The notes: generated by a model not told the origin, from the sequence alone. Counted from the first letter of the stretch, positions 1-8,590 are shown. The stretch is DNA of 64,000 bases from Lachnospiraceae bacterium AC2029 (GCA_000703065.1 JNLK01000001.1:3795733-3859732), one strand, 5' to 3'. Numbers and translations are program-made.

Positions 1-793
1 CATACGGATTGTCAGCAAGAGCCGCAGCGAATCCGTTCTCCGGATCCAGATCCCTCATGGAATTGCTGGCTGCTACGCAGGTAACGATCCCCAACTTCCC
101 GGCTTCTGTGATAATCTCATTTAACGCATTTCCGTCACACTGGAAACCGAGAGACACATTAACTGCCACCACATTCACGCCGGCCTTCCTCGCCTCGATC
201 ACATAACGGTATCCCTGAATGAGCTCCGCAGTGGAGGTGATGCCGCGGTCATTGGAAACCTTTACTGCCATGATCTTCGTGCCGGAGGTGATACCGCTGA
301 CGCCGATCTTGTTCCACTCTGCCGCGATGATCCCGGCCACATGAGTTCCGTGACCTTCCCGCTCATCATCCATGGGATCCGTACTGTCATAGGGATCACC
401 CATGGAATTCACGGGACTCACACAGATTCCGTATTTGCCTCCGCCCATGTCCTTCAGGGATTGATGATTTAAGCCCTCATCCCACATGACGTTCTTCAGG
501 TCCTCGTGCTCGTAGTCCACGCCACAGTCGAAGACCGCCACCACGGTTCCTTCGGAATTCACCCTCGGTGTCGGATGTCCTTCAGTATCATAGGTATTCC
601 ATGACACATCGTTGATGCCGTACTCCGAATTTGCCATATACTGCCGGCCGGACAGATCGGCCGAGGTCGATCTTGTCGGTTCCTCCGGCGCGGCATACAC
701 CGACAGCGGGCTCATGACCAGCCCGAAGCTAAGTACAGTGGCAACCAGACGGCTTCTCACTCTTAAACGTCTTTCTGGGATTCTTCTTGTCAT
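1..793 (-). CDS. Secreted S8 (subtilisin-like) serine protease, 3' part outside window
   Basis: This is the N-terminal 264 codons of a subtilase, and the gene runs off the left edge. The start is ATG at 793, behind an AAAGGA ribosome site. The protein begins with an Arg-rich stretch and a hydrophobic segment ending near VYAAP, which looks like a secretion signal. The catalytic Asp is in VFDCG (D89) and the catalytic His in EGHGTHVAG (H148). A VNVSLG strand and an AASNS segment, the likely oxyanion Asn, follow. The catalytic Ser must lie beyond the edge. The usual DTG at the Asp is DCG here, a common variant. I infer an extracellular or cell-wall protease; substrate unknown. Confidence 0.9.
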   Translation of the reverse strand, partial: MTRRIPERRLRVRSRLVATVLSFGLVMSPLSVYAAPEEPTRSTSADLSGRQYMANSEYGINDVSWNTYDTEGHPTPRVNSEGTVVAVFDCGVDYEHEDLKNVMWDEGLNHQSLKDMGGGKYGICVSPVNSMGDPYDSTDPMDDEREGHGTHVAGIIAAEWNKIGVSGITSGTKIMAVKVSNDRGITSTAELIQGYRYVIEARKAGVNVVAVNVSLGFQCDGNALNEIITEAGKLGIVTCVAASNSMRDLDPENGFAAALADNPY

Positions 794-868
794 TATGTCA
801 TCCTTTCTTGGAGGTACTGTAATACAGGCACCCTGGTGATAAATGATATAGCAGCATCTATATGATGT

Positions 869-894
869 CGGGGTCAAAAGTCATTTTGTCCCCG
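869..894 (-). terminator. Intergenic hairpin, weak terminator candidate
   Basis: An inverted repeat with arms CGGGG-x-CAAAA and TTTTG-x-CCCCG has a 4-nt loop and one T/T mismatch. It lies between the metallophosphoesterase stop and the protease start, so it could end the upstream transcript. It has no clear U-tract, so its function is uncertain. Confidence 0.35.
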
Positions 895-930
895 GCTATG
901 ATTCCGTCGGAGCATCCGGCTGATCATGTC

Positions 931-1896
931 CTAGCTTCCCTTCCGGATATCGATCACCACGATCTCGGGATAGTTGTTGATCCGCACGGGAAGCAGACTG
1001 TTACCGATTCCCCGGCTGATATACATGGTCATCCCGTCAAAATGATGCTCGCCTTCGTACAGCTCCGGAAAAAACTCGAAATCCGGAGAGATGAGTCCAC
1101 CCTTACCCGGCAAAATGATCTGACCGCCATGCACATGGCCTGCCAGAACGATATCCGCTCCGCTCGCCTGATATGCAGCATACCCGGAGGGCTCATGCGC
1201 GAGAAGCACCTTCAGCCGGTCGTCCTTCTCCCATCCGTAGTCCCGGACCTCTCTGCCGTCCACGGTTCCCGCCAGGAGAATGCCATCCACTTCCTCCATT
1301 TTCCCGTCAAGAAAATGAACTCCCAGAGCTTCGATCTTCTGCAGGAAGGTGTCAAACCTCTCTCCCTTCAGCCAGACCTCATGATTTCCGGTGATATAAT
1401 ACACCGGTGCGATCTTCACAGCCCCCTCAAAGAAGGCCTTTGCAAGACCGTACCAGGTGTGGTGCGAATCCACCACGTCACCGGTAACGACTATGATGTC
1501 CGGCTTACATTCCTCCACCCGGTCCAGCAGTCTCTTCTGGTCAAATCCGAAGAACTGATTGTGGAGATCCGATATCTGTACGATCCGGCAGTCCACATCC
1601 GCCTCATATCGATACTCCGTCACAACGAGATGATAATTCTGGTACAGAGCAAAGATGCAGAAGGCAGTCCACAGTCCAAGAAAAATCGGGACGGTAACGG
1701 TGAATTTCCGTTTCTTCGTCTTATGATGGAATAACAGCATTCCGAGCAGTGCGCCCGGTGCACCTCCCAGCACCGCAAGGGTGATGAGACAGGCTTCCGA
1801 GATCCGCCATTTTCCATTTTCTGCCTTCTTCTTATCGATCCCGTAACAGACAAAGGCCAGTATATTAATGATTATCAGGTAGATTACCAGCAGCAT
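931..1896 (-). CDS. DUF1294 - metallophosphoesterase fusion membrane protein
   Basis: This 321-residue protein has two parts. Residues 1-78 match the small membrane domain DUF1294 (YGIDKKKA, LGGAPGALLGM, HHKTKK) with two or three hydrophobic segments. Residues about 100-320 form a calcineurin-like metallophosphoesterase of the YkuE/YaeI type. Metal and active-site motifs are D110-x-H112, GD140, GNH at 170-172, H234 and GHVHGG at 253-258. YkuE/YaeI relatives are membrane-associated phosphoesterases acting on lipid-linked or UDP-sugar substrates. The substrate here is unknown. The N-terminal segments would place the catalytic domain at the membrane. The start follows the last of three tandem 15-bp repeats that contain the ribosome site. 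Confidence 0.85.
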   Translation of the reverse strand: MLLVIYLIIINILAFVCYGIDKKKAENGKWRISEACLITLAVLGGAPGALLGMLLFHHKTKKRKFTVTVPIFLGLWTAFCIFALYQNYHLVVTEYRYEADVDCRIVQISDLHNQFFGFDQKRLLDRVEECKPDIIVVTGDVVDSHHTWYGLAKAFFEGAVKIAPVYYITGNHEVWLKGERFDTFLQKIEALGVHFLDGKMEEVDGILLAGTVDGREVRDYGWEKDDRLKVLLAHEPSGYAAYQASGADIVLAGHVHGGQIILPGKGGLISPDFEFFPELYEGEHHFDGMTMYISRGIGNSLLPVRINNYPEIVVIDIRKGS

Positions 1897-1900
1897 ATGA

Positions 1901-1945
1901 TCCTTCTTATCCTGCTCCTTCTTATCCTGCTCCTTCTTATCCTGA
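1901..1945 (-). repeat. Three tandem 15-bp repeats carrying ribosome-binding sites
   Basis: Three perfectly spaced copies of a 15-bp unit, read on the minus strand as GCAGGATAAGAAGGA with its last copy slightly altered, fill the 51-bp gap between the phosphatase stop and the metallophosphoesterase start. Each unit includes an AAGGA Shine-Dalgarno-like core. The copy nearest the ATG sits at normal spacing and the others lie 15 and 30 bp upstream. Confidence 0.85.
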
Positions 1946-1947
1946 CC

Positions 1948-3606
1948 CTACTCTGCTATAAATGCGATCAGGGTCAGATCATCGAAGGCTCCCGCAGAGC
2001 CTTCAAACTCAGTCACTGCCCCGGAAACCGTGTCTATAAGCGTTTCGGGATCCGGTTTCGTATCGGAAACGGTCTGCAGAAGCCGTTCCTTTCCATATGC
2101 ATTATGCTCCGAATCCACAGCCTCGGTGGCACCGTCCGTATACAGGAAGAGCCCGTCACCTTTCTCAAGGACAAGGCTTTCATCCGTGAATTCCGCGTCA
2201 TCAAAAAGACCTAACATGATCCCGCCTTCTATGGTAAGGTACTCCTTCCTCTCACCCAGCCGGATCGGCGGATTATGTCCCGCATTTGCATAGGTCAACG
2301 TTCTCTCCGAAGGATCCCATACTGCTGCAAAGACAGTAGCGAAGAAGCCCTCCGGATTCTCCTTACAGATATCCACATTCGAGGCCGTAAATGCATCCGA
2401 AGGCCGCTCTCCCCTGAACAGGTGCTCACGGAGGATCTGCCGGGTCATGGACATAAAGAGCGCCGCTCCCACGCCTTTCCCTGAAACATCTCCGATGATG
2501 AACCCGACCCTGCCGTCCGCCAGCTCAAAGATATCATAAAAGTCTCCACCAACCTCCTGAGCCGGCTGCATGGATGCCGCGATACGACATCCTTCTCCTT
2601 CAAAAGTCTTTCTGGGCGGAACCATTCCGCTCTGGATCTTGCTGGCTATCTGAAGCTGAATCTTTGACTGGGCCTGTTCATAGGTCAGCTTCTTGATATT
2701 GTCAATGTAATCCATGATCTCGTCGGCCATGGCATGAAAAGAATCCTGCATGTCCGTAACTTCATCGCGGAATTGATGTTCCCGCTTCGGAAGGTCGATC
2801 TCCTTCTTTTTCGAGAAGAGCGTCATCCGTTCGGACAGGGTGCGGATCGGTTTCAGTACCCGGAATCTGATCAGAACCAGAAGCACATTAAAACCGATCG
2901 CCAGAACCAGGAATTCGAAAAGAAGAAGATAGATATCTTCCTTTTTCATTACCTCCAGGATCTCATCCATACCGCAGTCGGCACCGATGAATACGACCAG
3001 TTCTCCCTCCAGATTATAATACGGCATAACACATTTACAGACATGTCCGTACTGATTATCCTCCACCGTAAGAACTCCGCTCTTATCACCGTTTTTTGCA
3101 GCTATTTCACTCTCGGTCAACGGCGTTGCACTTATACTTCCCGGAGGAGCATTTTCATCCAGCAGTTTCTGATCCTCCGGATCAGAGGCTACCGAAACCA
3201 CATGATGCCTGACATTATTGTCATCAATGGTAAAAAGATACAGATACTTCAGCCCCAGCCCCTTGCATATCTCCGGGATGATTTCCTTCTGAAGATAATC
3301 GACATAGGTTTCATCTCCGTTCTCAGACGGTTCAAGATCCTCGAAATCAAATATTCCCCGGGTCAGATAGCTGTTAACCATCCGGCAGGCATTTCGTGCC
3401 ATCTCACCCCCGGTTTCAACCGCCCGGTCCATCCGGTAATCCCGTGAAAAAACGGCCACGAGTCCCCATGCCATGGCAGCGGAAATAATGCCGAAAAAGA
3501 TCATCCGCACCAGGATCGGCATACGATGCGTCTTCCTGGAAACGTTTGGGGAATTGCTTTCTTCGGCTTTTATTTCAGTTTTTTCATGAGATTTACGGAT
3601 ACTCAT
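1948..3606 (-). CDS. Membrane sensor SpoIIE/RsbU-type PP2C phosphatase
   Basis: This is a 552-residue protein. It has a short basic cytoplasmic N-terminus and a transmembrane helix near 30-53. An extracytoplasmic sensor segment of about 150 residues follows, then a second transmembrane helix near 210-235, a HAMP-like linker (LKPIRTLSERM) and a C-terminal SpoIIE-family PP2C domain. The phosphatase motifs EVGGDFYD, GDVSGKGVGAALFMS and YANAGHNPP are intact. Family members dephosphorylate anti-sigma-factor antagonists in partner-switching cascades, so I infer a signal-sensing phosphatase. No anti-sigma partner is encoded nearby. I chose ATG 3606; a GTG at 3612 in the same frame is also possible. 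Confidence 0.9.
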   Translation of the reverse strand: MSIRKSHEKTEIKAEESNSPNVSRKTHRMPILVRMIFFGIISAAMAWGLVAVFSRDYRMDRAVETGGEMARNACRMVNSYLTRGIFDFEDLEPSENGDETYVDYLQKEIIPEICKGLGLKYLYLFTIDDNNVRHHVVSVASDPEDQKLLDENAPPGSISATPLTESEIAAKNGDKSGVLTVEDNQYGHVCKCVMPYYNLEGELVVFIGADCGMDEILEVMKKEDIYLLLFEFLVLAIGFNVLLVLIRFRVLKPIRTLSERMTLFSKKKEIDLPKREHQFRDEVTDMQDSFHAMADEIMDYIDNIKKLTYEQAQSKIQLQIASKIQSGMVPPRKTFEGEGCRIAASMQPAQEVGGDFYDIFELADGRVGFIIGDVSGKGVGAALFMSMTRQILREHLFRGERPSDAFTASNVDICKENPEGFFATVFAAVWDPSERTLTYANAGHNPPIRLGERKEYLTIEGGIMLGLFDDAEFTDESLVLEKGDGLFLYTDGATEAVDSEHNAYGKERLLQTVSDTKPDPETLIDTVSGAVTEFEGSAGAFDDLTLIAFIAE

Positions 3607-3623
3607 GCTCACTCAGATCCTTT

Positions 3624-4016
3624 CTAGAGCTCTACAACCTCCGGTGCATGTGTAAATGCGCTGAAGGTTGCCACGGCATTCTTAAAGTAAAACACCTCGG
3701 TATTCCCGTCATCTGCAGCATACATGTTCTGCAGGCTCGGATACGCATCCAGCATGGACTGGCGAGCCTCCACACGGTCATCCTCCACCAGTTCTCCTGC
3801 CACACGAAGCCACTCTCCGTCCTTAAAGGCGCAGATCTCCACCTTCGGATTCGCATGGATCTGTTTGGACACTTCCTTCACCTTACCCGTCTGGATATAA
3901 AGCTTTCCTTCAAAAATATGCACCGTTCCGAAAGGCCGCACTCTCGGCTGATCCCCCTCCGTCGTTGCCAGATAGTATACCTCCGCATCCTTCAGAAATT
4001 TAACCACTCTTTCCAT
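3624..4016 (-). CDS. Pyridoxamine 5'-phosphate oxidase-family flavin-binding protein
   Basis: This small 130-residue split-barrel protein has the family pattern: an N-terminal helix, LATTEGDQPRVRPFG, then GKLYIQTGKVKEVSKQI and a conserved Glu-Ile-Cys strand. Such short proteins bind FMN, F420 or heme and are often general nitroreductase-like or stress proteins, not true PdxH. True PdxH is longer and has other PLP-contacting residues. It lies 17 bp upstream of the phosphatase gene on the same strand, so the two may be cotranscribed. Function in this organism is unknown. Confidence 0.8.
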   Translation of the reverse strand: MERVVKFLKDAEVYYLATTEGDQPRVRPFGTVHIFEGKLYIQTGKVKEVSKQIHANPKVEICAFKDGEWLRVAGELVEDDRVEARQSMLDAYPSLQNMYAADDGNTEVFYFKNAVATFSAFTHAPEVVEL

Positions 4017-4159
4017 GTTCCTTCTCCTTTCCCTTCGGACATGCCTGCTCCATCTTTGTTCTGCAGGTCGATCAGGGTCTCAGACGCCCGCGCAGACGTG
4101 TTGCCCGTCCTTTTGCCTTAAATGTCATTGTAACATACAACCGTACAAAATACATCCCC

Positions 4160-4188
4160 TTGTCATATTCTGCACCCGGAATTATAAT
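4160..4188 (+). promoter_or_regulatory. sigma-A-type promoter of xpt
   Basis: TTGTCA (4160-4165), a 17-bp spacer and a perfect TATAAT (4183-4188). The predicted transcription start is near 4195, about 25 nt before the xpt ATG. This rules out the upstream in-frame ATG at 4160, which lies in the -35 box. It also leaves no room for a leader riboswitch. Confidence 0.85.
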
Positions 4189-4219
4189 GATGAAAACGCA
4201 CGTTTCGGAGGTGATGACC

Positions 4220-4798
4220 ATGAAGTTTTTGGAGGACCGGATCAAAGAAGACGGTCGGGTATATCCCGGCAACATACTTAAGGTGGACAGCTTTCTTAAT
4301 CACCAGATCGATGTCGGACTTATGGATCAGATCGGTGAAGCCTTCTATAACGAGTATAAAGACCGGGGGATCACCCGGGTGATGACGATCGAAGCCTCCG
4401 GCATCGCCATCGCATGCGCCGTCGCACGCTTCTTCCATGTACCGATGGTTTTTGCCAAGAAGACCCCGAGTCTGAATCTTGGAAATGATCTCTATATGAC
4501 CACCGTCACCTCCTATACCAAAAAGGCCGACTATAACGTGACGATCTCAAAAAGATATCTGACCTCCGAAGATCACATCCTGATCGTTGATGACTTTCTT
4601 GCCACAGGCAGTGCACTTCATGGACTGATCGAACTCTGTAACCAGGCCGGTGCGACAGTGGAAGGAATCGGTATCTGCATCGAGAAGGCCTTCCAGGGCG
4701 GCGGTCAGCAGCTGCGGGATCTCGGCTACTCCGTCACATCTCTGGCGATCATCGAAAGCATGTCAGATGAGGGCGGGATTGTATTCCGCTCGGAATAA
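4220..4798 (+). CDS. xpt: Xanthine phosphoribosyltransferase
   Basis: This 192-residue enzyme converts xanthine and PRPP to XMP in purine salvage, in the cytosol. It follows the Bacillus Xpt pattern throughout: LKVDSFLNHQID near residues 20-31, TIEASGIA, VVFAK-like PMVFAKK, and the PRPP-binding loop LIVDDFLATGSALHG at about 121-135. The start is ATG 4220, 8 nt after GGAGG, because the longer open frame begins inside the promoter. It is transcribed alone between minus-strand neighbours. No xanthine permease (pbuX) is adjacent, unlike in Bacillus. Confidence 0.93.
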   Translation: MKFLEDRIKEDGRVYPGNILKVDSFLNHQIDVGLMDQIGEAFYNEYKDRGITRVMTIEASGIAIACAVARFFHVPMVFAKKTPSLNLGNDLYMTTVTSYTKKADYNVTISKRYLTSEDHILIVDDFLATGSALHGLIELCNQAGATVEGIGICIEKAFQGGGQQLRDLGYSVTSLAIIESMSDEGGIVFRSE

Positions 4799-4800
4799 CT

Positions 4801-4945
4801 TCCATTCGATCACGAACCTTCCGCACTTCGTGCGCAGGTTCTTAGTTTTCTATTCACGTACCCTCCATTCGATCACGAACCTTCCGCACTTCGTGCGTAA
4901 GCCGTGCCTCCGGCACTTCCGTTCGTGATGAATCGGAGGGTTCCT
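4801..4945. repeat. Intergenic direct/inverted repeat element with hairpins
   Basis: A 34-bp sequence occurs twice (4801-4834 and 4864-4897), 63 bp apart. Each copy ends in a hairpin of the form CGCAC-TTC-GTGCG. The second copy's left arm (4862-4880) is also an imperfect inverted repeat of 4920-4939, enclosing a further GTGCC/GGCAC hairpin. The element lies between the convergent xpt and clostripain genes and appears non-coding. Confidence 0.75.
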
Positions 4946-4959
4946 GCTTCGCAGAAATC

Positions 4960-5010
4960 AAAAAAATGCCTTCTGCCATGCGTGCAAGCACGCGGCAGAG
5001 GCATTTTTTT
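4960..5010. terminator. Bidirectional rho-independent terminator
   Basis: A long stem pairs AAAAAAATGCC with GGCATTTTTTT, then TCTGCC/GGCAGA and GCGTGC/GCACGC, with a 2-nt apex. An A-run on one side and a T-run on the other make it work for both the convergent xpt transcript and the clostripain transcript. Confidence 0.92.
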
Positions 5011-5037
5011 GATTTACGTGAATAGTTACGTAGTATT

Positions 5038-7167
5038 CTACTCCTCAGCGAAGGCGATCTGACCCTCAGCATCCACTGTAAATACTACCGGGTCCGTGAT
5101 CAGCGTATCGCCATATGCATCCTCGATGCAGAAGCTGTACAGATAGGTTCCTTCCGGAAGCTTATTGTAGGTCAGACTGTCTCCCTCTGCCCAAGTATAT
5201 GCTTCTCCCTTATCTTCTGTATCATCCAGCTTCATATATCTGGGCTCGATCTGGTCGCCGGCAGCCAGCTGCTTCACCTCACGGGAAGCCATACCGTTCT
5301 CGCCGATACCGTCCCACGCACCCTCAATGACCGTGCTGTAGTCAGGATACTGTCTTACACGAAGGTTGGTTGCCTTTCCGTTCAGATTGATCGGACATAC
5401 ATAAACCGTGTACTCATCCGTACTCTCTACAATGAAGGTCTCAAGCACGGTTCCGTTCGGAAGTGACAGCCAGTAACCGTCAAATTTGTCTGAGAAGATA
5501 CCGGTCTCCCAGTCAGCTTCGACATCATCCGTCTCACCGATCATGTACGCATTTTCATCATCGATCTGCAGAGAAAGGAATGCAGATACAGTAGTAGCGT
5601 ATCCAAGTCCGGATTCATCCAGCTGGAACTTATAGTTTCCGTCCTGAACTGCCGGCTCTGCCGCAAATGTGATCAGCTTGCTGTCCTTCTCACCCTCTTC
5701 ATCTGCATAGTTGAAGTAGGTATCATCGGAAATGGAGGACTGTCCGTCCTCTACTGTCCATTCGCCGTCCTCGGAGAACAGACCGTCGTTGTTGTAACCG
5801 GTCTCGGAATATCCCTTGGCTACCATATCCACAAGAGACAGATAATACGGACTGATGCAGATACCGGAAAGAGTCTTCAGATCCTTGGAGTCCTCCACCT
5901 TCAGCGGATAATAAATGGAAAGTCCGCTGGCATTCGTGTGATCACTTCCGTTCTTGTTATATACGATGCAGTTCTGAAGAGCACTGAGTACCTCCGTACC
6001 GTCGGCATAACCGGAACAGTTATTGATGATACCGCCGATATCCACCATGTTGGTATAACCCTCGGACTGGTTGTTACCGCCGAAGTTATCCGCCTGGTTG
6101 ATCCCTCTGACAACGCCGGACAGATTGCTCTGAGCCGCCGTATAGAGATTTTGTGCATAGTCGTTAAATGCAACCGTGAACTCATCCACCTTATCCAGGT
6201 CAACGACCGTCAGAGTACTTCCTGCCTCCTGGCTGCTGGATGCACACTCGTCATAGAAGCTGTCCACGATGACCTTTCCGAGATCTGCTCCGCTTGCTCC
6301 CGGATTCTGTGCCAGGTAGGTTCCGTAGGTGGTATAATCCCATCCGCTTCCCGGCTCGGTCTCCTGAGAACCGTAGAAATATCTTGCATAGGTTGCAAGC
6401 ATATTTGCGGTCTCGATGGTACCCATCAGACAGCAGTCAAAGCCGATAAACTCGAACTTATCCGTCATATTCTGATAGGACTGGGAAAGTGCCTCATTGA
6501 TCTCTGACAGAGACAGGGTATCACCCTCGTTCAGCTCATCCACGCAGACACCGGAGATGCTTCCGCCGCCGTGATCCCAGAAGATCAGTCCCATTTTGGC
6601 TGCCGGATAATTCTGAACGCCCCAGTCAAGGAAGCCGCTCAGTGTTTCCGCTGCACCCATGTTGGAGAGGTCGACCGTATCCACCTTCTCCATATCACCG
6701 TTCTGTACGACCCAGCGTTCACACGCCTCTGTACTGAAATAATCGTTGATCCACTGGCTGGTACCGCCGGTCTGGATAACGAACTTCACATTGTCACTCT
6801 TCTCTGCGGAAAGCATCTGCTGCAGGTCACTGGTTGCAGAGCCCTGTCCGCTGCTTTCCAGATCCGTACCGCAAAGGTATACGAAGATCGTCCATGTGTC
6901 AGCCTCACCCATGGAGGTATCCTTCTTTGCCGCACGGGAGATGGACATCTTTCCGTCCGACCGGTTTACGGACATGGAAATGCTCTTGGTAGTGGATACC
7001 GGCTGCTCCTCTGTATCTGCATCTCCTTCAGTTTCGGCCTCCGTTCCTGCATCGGCCTCTGTCACGGCCTGGGTATCGGCACTTGTCGTAGAATCGTTAT
7101 TCGATCCACAGCCACATACAAGCATCATCATTGCGGCCGTCAGGATCGCTGCTATTCTTTTCTTCAT
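5038..7167 (-). CDS. Clostripain-family (C11) cysteine protease lipoprotein
   Basis: This is a 709-residue exported protease. A lipoprotein signal ends at LVCGC (C20), followed by a Thr/Ala/Glu/Asp-rich spacer to about residue 60. The C11 fold starts near 91 (WTIFVYLCGTDLE). The catalytic His is in FWDHGGG (H199) and the catalytic Cys in GFDCCLMG (C246). A long C-terminal region of predicted beta-rich sequence follows. C11 enzymes cleave after Arg or Lys; the target is unknown. I start it at ATG 7167 behind a GGGGG site, because the upstream extension reads through a leader hairpin. It probably shares a transcript with the two genes upstream (7260-8590). Confidence 0.9.
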   Translation of the reverse strand: MKKRIAAILTAAMMMLVCGCGSNNDSTTSADTQAVTEADAGTEAETEGDADTEEQPVSTTKSISMSVNRSDGKMSISRAAKKDTSMGEADTWTIFVYLCGTDLESSGQGSATSDLQQMLSAEKSDNVKFVIQTGGTSQWINDYFSTEACERWVVQNGDMEKVDTVDLSNMGAAETLSGFLDWGVQNYPAAKMGLIFWDHGGGSISGVCVDELNEGDTLSLSEINEALSQSYQNMTDKFEFIGFDCCLMGTIETANMLATYARYFYGSQETEPGSGWDYTTYGTYLAQNPGASGADLGKVIVDSFYDECASSSQEAGSTLTVVDLDKVDEFTVAFNDYAQNLYTAAQSNLSGVVRGINQADNFGGNNQSEGYTNMVDIGGIINNCSGYADGTEVLSALQNCIVYNKNGSDHTNASGLSIYYPLKVEDSKDLKTLSGICISPYYLSLVDMVAKGYSETGYNNDGLFSEDGEWTVEDGQSSISDDTYFNYADEEGEKDSKLITFAAEPAVQDGNYKFQLDESGLGYATTVSAFLSLQIDDENAYMIGETDDVEADWETGIFSDKFDGYWLSLPNGTVLETFIVESTDEYTVYVCPINLNGKATNLRVRQYPDYSTVIEGAWDGIGENGMASREVKQLAAGDQIEPRYMKLDDTEDKGEAYTWAEGDSLTYNKLPEGTYLYSFCIEDAYGDTLITDPVVFTVDAEGQIAFAEE

Positions 7168-7187
7168 ACAGTCCCCCTTTTTTAGAG

Positions 7188-7227
7188 AAGACTCCCAAAG
7201 CAGCTGTCCTGCCACTCCGGGAGTCTT
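7188..7227 (-). promoter_or_regulatory. Leader hairpin upstream of the C11 protease
   Basis: AAGACTCCC and GGGAGTCTT form a 9-bp stem around a 22-nt loop, directly before the protease ribosome site and after the stop of the membrane-protein gene. It could be a partial terminator or an RNA processing/stability site that sets the ratio of the two products. The minus-strand side lacks a U-tract. Confidence 0.5.
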
Positions 7228-7259
7228 TCATTCCATTTGTGTAACACCAATATTTCGTC

Positions 7260-8033
7260 TTAGAAGTAACTGCCAAGGCTAAAGCCTGTAGGCATGGGAA
7301 TCGTAAACATATAAATGGTTGCCAGGATCAGAGCAACGATCGCAATGATCAGAACCACTGCACGGTTCGGCAGTTTCTTAAAGATACCTACCACACCAAG
7401 CATGAAAAGCACCAGCGAATAGATCACATTCACGAGATTATAGGTGTCTCCGTTTGTGTTATCCTGCTGCCCTTCCTTCAGAAGTGCTCTTGACTCCTCC
7501 AGAAGCTCATTTGCAGTTTCAAAATACTTATCGTAAACACCCGGCATATCAAACGGTGAATCCGCATCGTTTTCTTCCTGCCATTTCAAAGCCTCGTGAA
7601 GGATCTCGCTTCCATTCTCTTCGACGTAGTTATCATACTTTTCGGCGATCAATTCAGCCTTTGCCGTATCTCCCTCGGCCTTTGCTATCTCTTCCTCAAA
7701 CAGGTAATCTATCATTGTGTTGTACGCCATAAGATCGGAAAGATAGTTCTGCAGACCGGAGTTATACTCGGAGTTACCTTCTGATGCAAGGTTGTTACTC
7801 TTGGTATAGTTTGTGGCCTGATTACCGCCGTGAAGCGAACCGATCCAGGTAGCCCACGCTGTCAGCAGCGCTGTGATACCGAGAAAGATTGCCACTAAGA
7901 GCTCGATCCGTGATTCGGTAAAGAATTTCTTCTTGCCGGACTTACCGGTTGTTTCGGCCGTTCCGTTGCTGTCGTTCTTTACGTCCTTCGCTTCCTTGTC
8001 TTCCTTTACCTCATCTACATGTTCTTCAGCCAT
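7260..8033 (-). CDS. Membrane protein of unknown function with long extracytoplasmic helical segment
   Basis: I do not recognise a named family. The 257 residues comprise a charged N-terminus (about 1-38), a hydrophobic helix near 43-65, a Glu/Ala/Asn-rich helical region (about 70-190) and two closing hydrophobic helices near 198-215 and 222-243. The arrangement loosely resembles DUF4337-type membrane proteins. It lies between a small lipoprotein gene (33 bp upstream) and the C11 protease gene, so a shared envelope role is plausible but unproven. Confidence 0.75.
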   Translation of the reverse strand: MAEEHVDEVKEDKEAKDVKNDSNGTAETTGKSGKKKFFTESRIELLVAIFLGITALLTAWATWIGSLHGGNQATNYTKSNNLASEGNSEYNSGLQNYLSDLMAYNTMIDYLFEEEIAKAEGDTAKAELIAEKYDNYVEENGSEILHEALKWQEENDADSPFDMPGVYDKYFETANELLEESRALLKEGQQDNTNGDTYNLVNVIYSLVLFMLGVVGIFKKLPNRAVVLIIAIVALILATIYMFTIPMPTGFSLGSYF

Positions 8034-8065
8034 AGCTCCGTACTCCTTCTATAACGGTAGTATTA

Positions 8066-8590
8066 TTACTCTGCTGCTTCCTCGCCGCCTTCAGCTGCAC
8101 CATCTGCTGCGCCTTCTTCGCCGCCTTCAGCCGGAGCTTCCTCACCGCCTTCAGCTGCACCTTCTTCGCCGCCCTGGCTTGCTCCACCGATCTCGGATGT
8201 ACCCTTCTTCAGCTCATAATCAAAATCTGTTCCGTTCATATTGAACTTGTAGGAAAGTGTCTGAGCATCCTTGTTGTAGGTTACGGAGAACAGGATACTG
8301 CCGTTCTGCTTAACCTCAAATCCGTTGGACTTGTAATCAACATCATAGCTTACTGTTCCTGTGTAGTTGGTTACTGTAGCCTTGCCGTCCTTAACGTTCA
8401 TGTTCATGGTTGCATTTCCCATCTCAACGCCGTTAGCTGCTGCCCAATCAGCAAGCGCCTGGCCGTTTACCTTGTCAAGAGTCCAGTCAGTATCAACATC
8501 CTTCTGAACGCTTCCGCAACCTACCATGCAGAAAGCCATCATAGCCACTGCAAGTACCACTACTGCGAGTTTCTTCATTCTCTTCATCAT
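8066..8590 (-). CDS. Small lipoprotein with Gly/Glu/Ala-repeat tail
   Basis: This 174-residue protein has a lipoprotein signal with lipobox MVGC (Cys25). A compact beta-rich domain (about 35-130) resembles the small lipocalin-like domains common in Clostridia lipoproteins. The low-complexity tail repeats GGEE/AEGG units and is encoded by imperfect 12-15-bp DNA repeats at about 8070-8180. The start ATG at 8590 has GGAGG 6 nt upstream. It is probably the first gene of the transcript running to the C11 protease. Function unknown. Confidence 0.8.
   Translation of the reverse strand: MMKRMKKLAVVVLAVAMMAFCMVGCGSVQKDVDTDWTLDKVNGQALADWAAANGVEMGNATMNMNVKDGKATVTNYTGTVSYDVDYKSNGFEVKQNGSILFSVTYNKDAQTLSYKFNMNGTDFDYELKKGTSEIGGASQGGEEGAAEGGEEAPAEGGEEGAADGAAEGGEEAAE

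Noticed and set aside
862..1734. 290-codon plus-strand open frame opposite the metallophosphoesterase
   Set aside because: It is antisense to a gene with clear catalytic motifs, has no recognisable protein features and no ribosome site.
4017..4159. Possible purine riboswitch upstream of xpt
   Set aside because: No aptamer-like helices are seen and a strong promoter lies downstream at 4160-4188.
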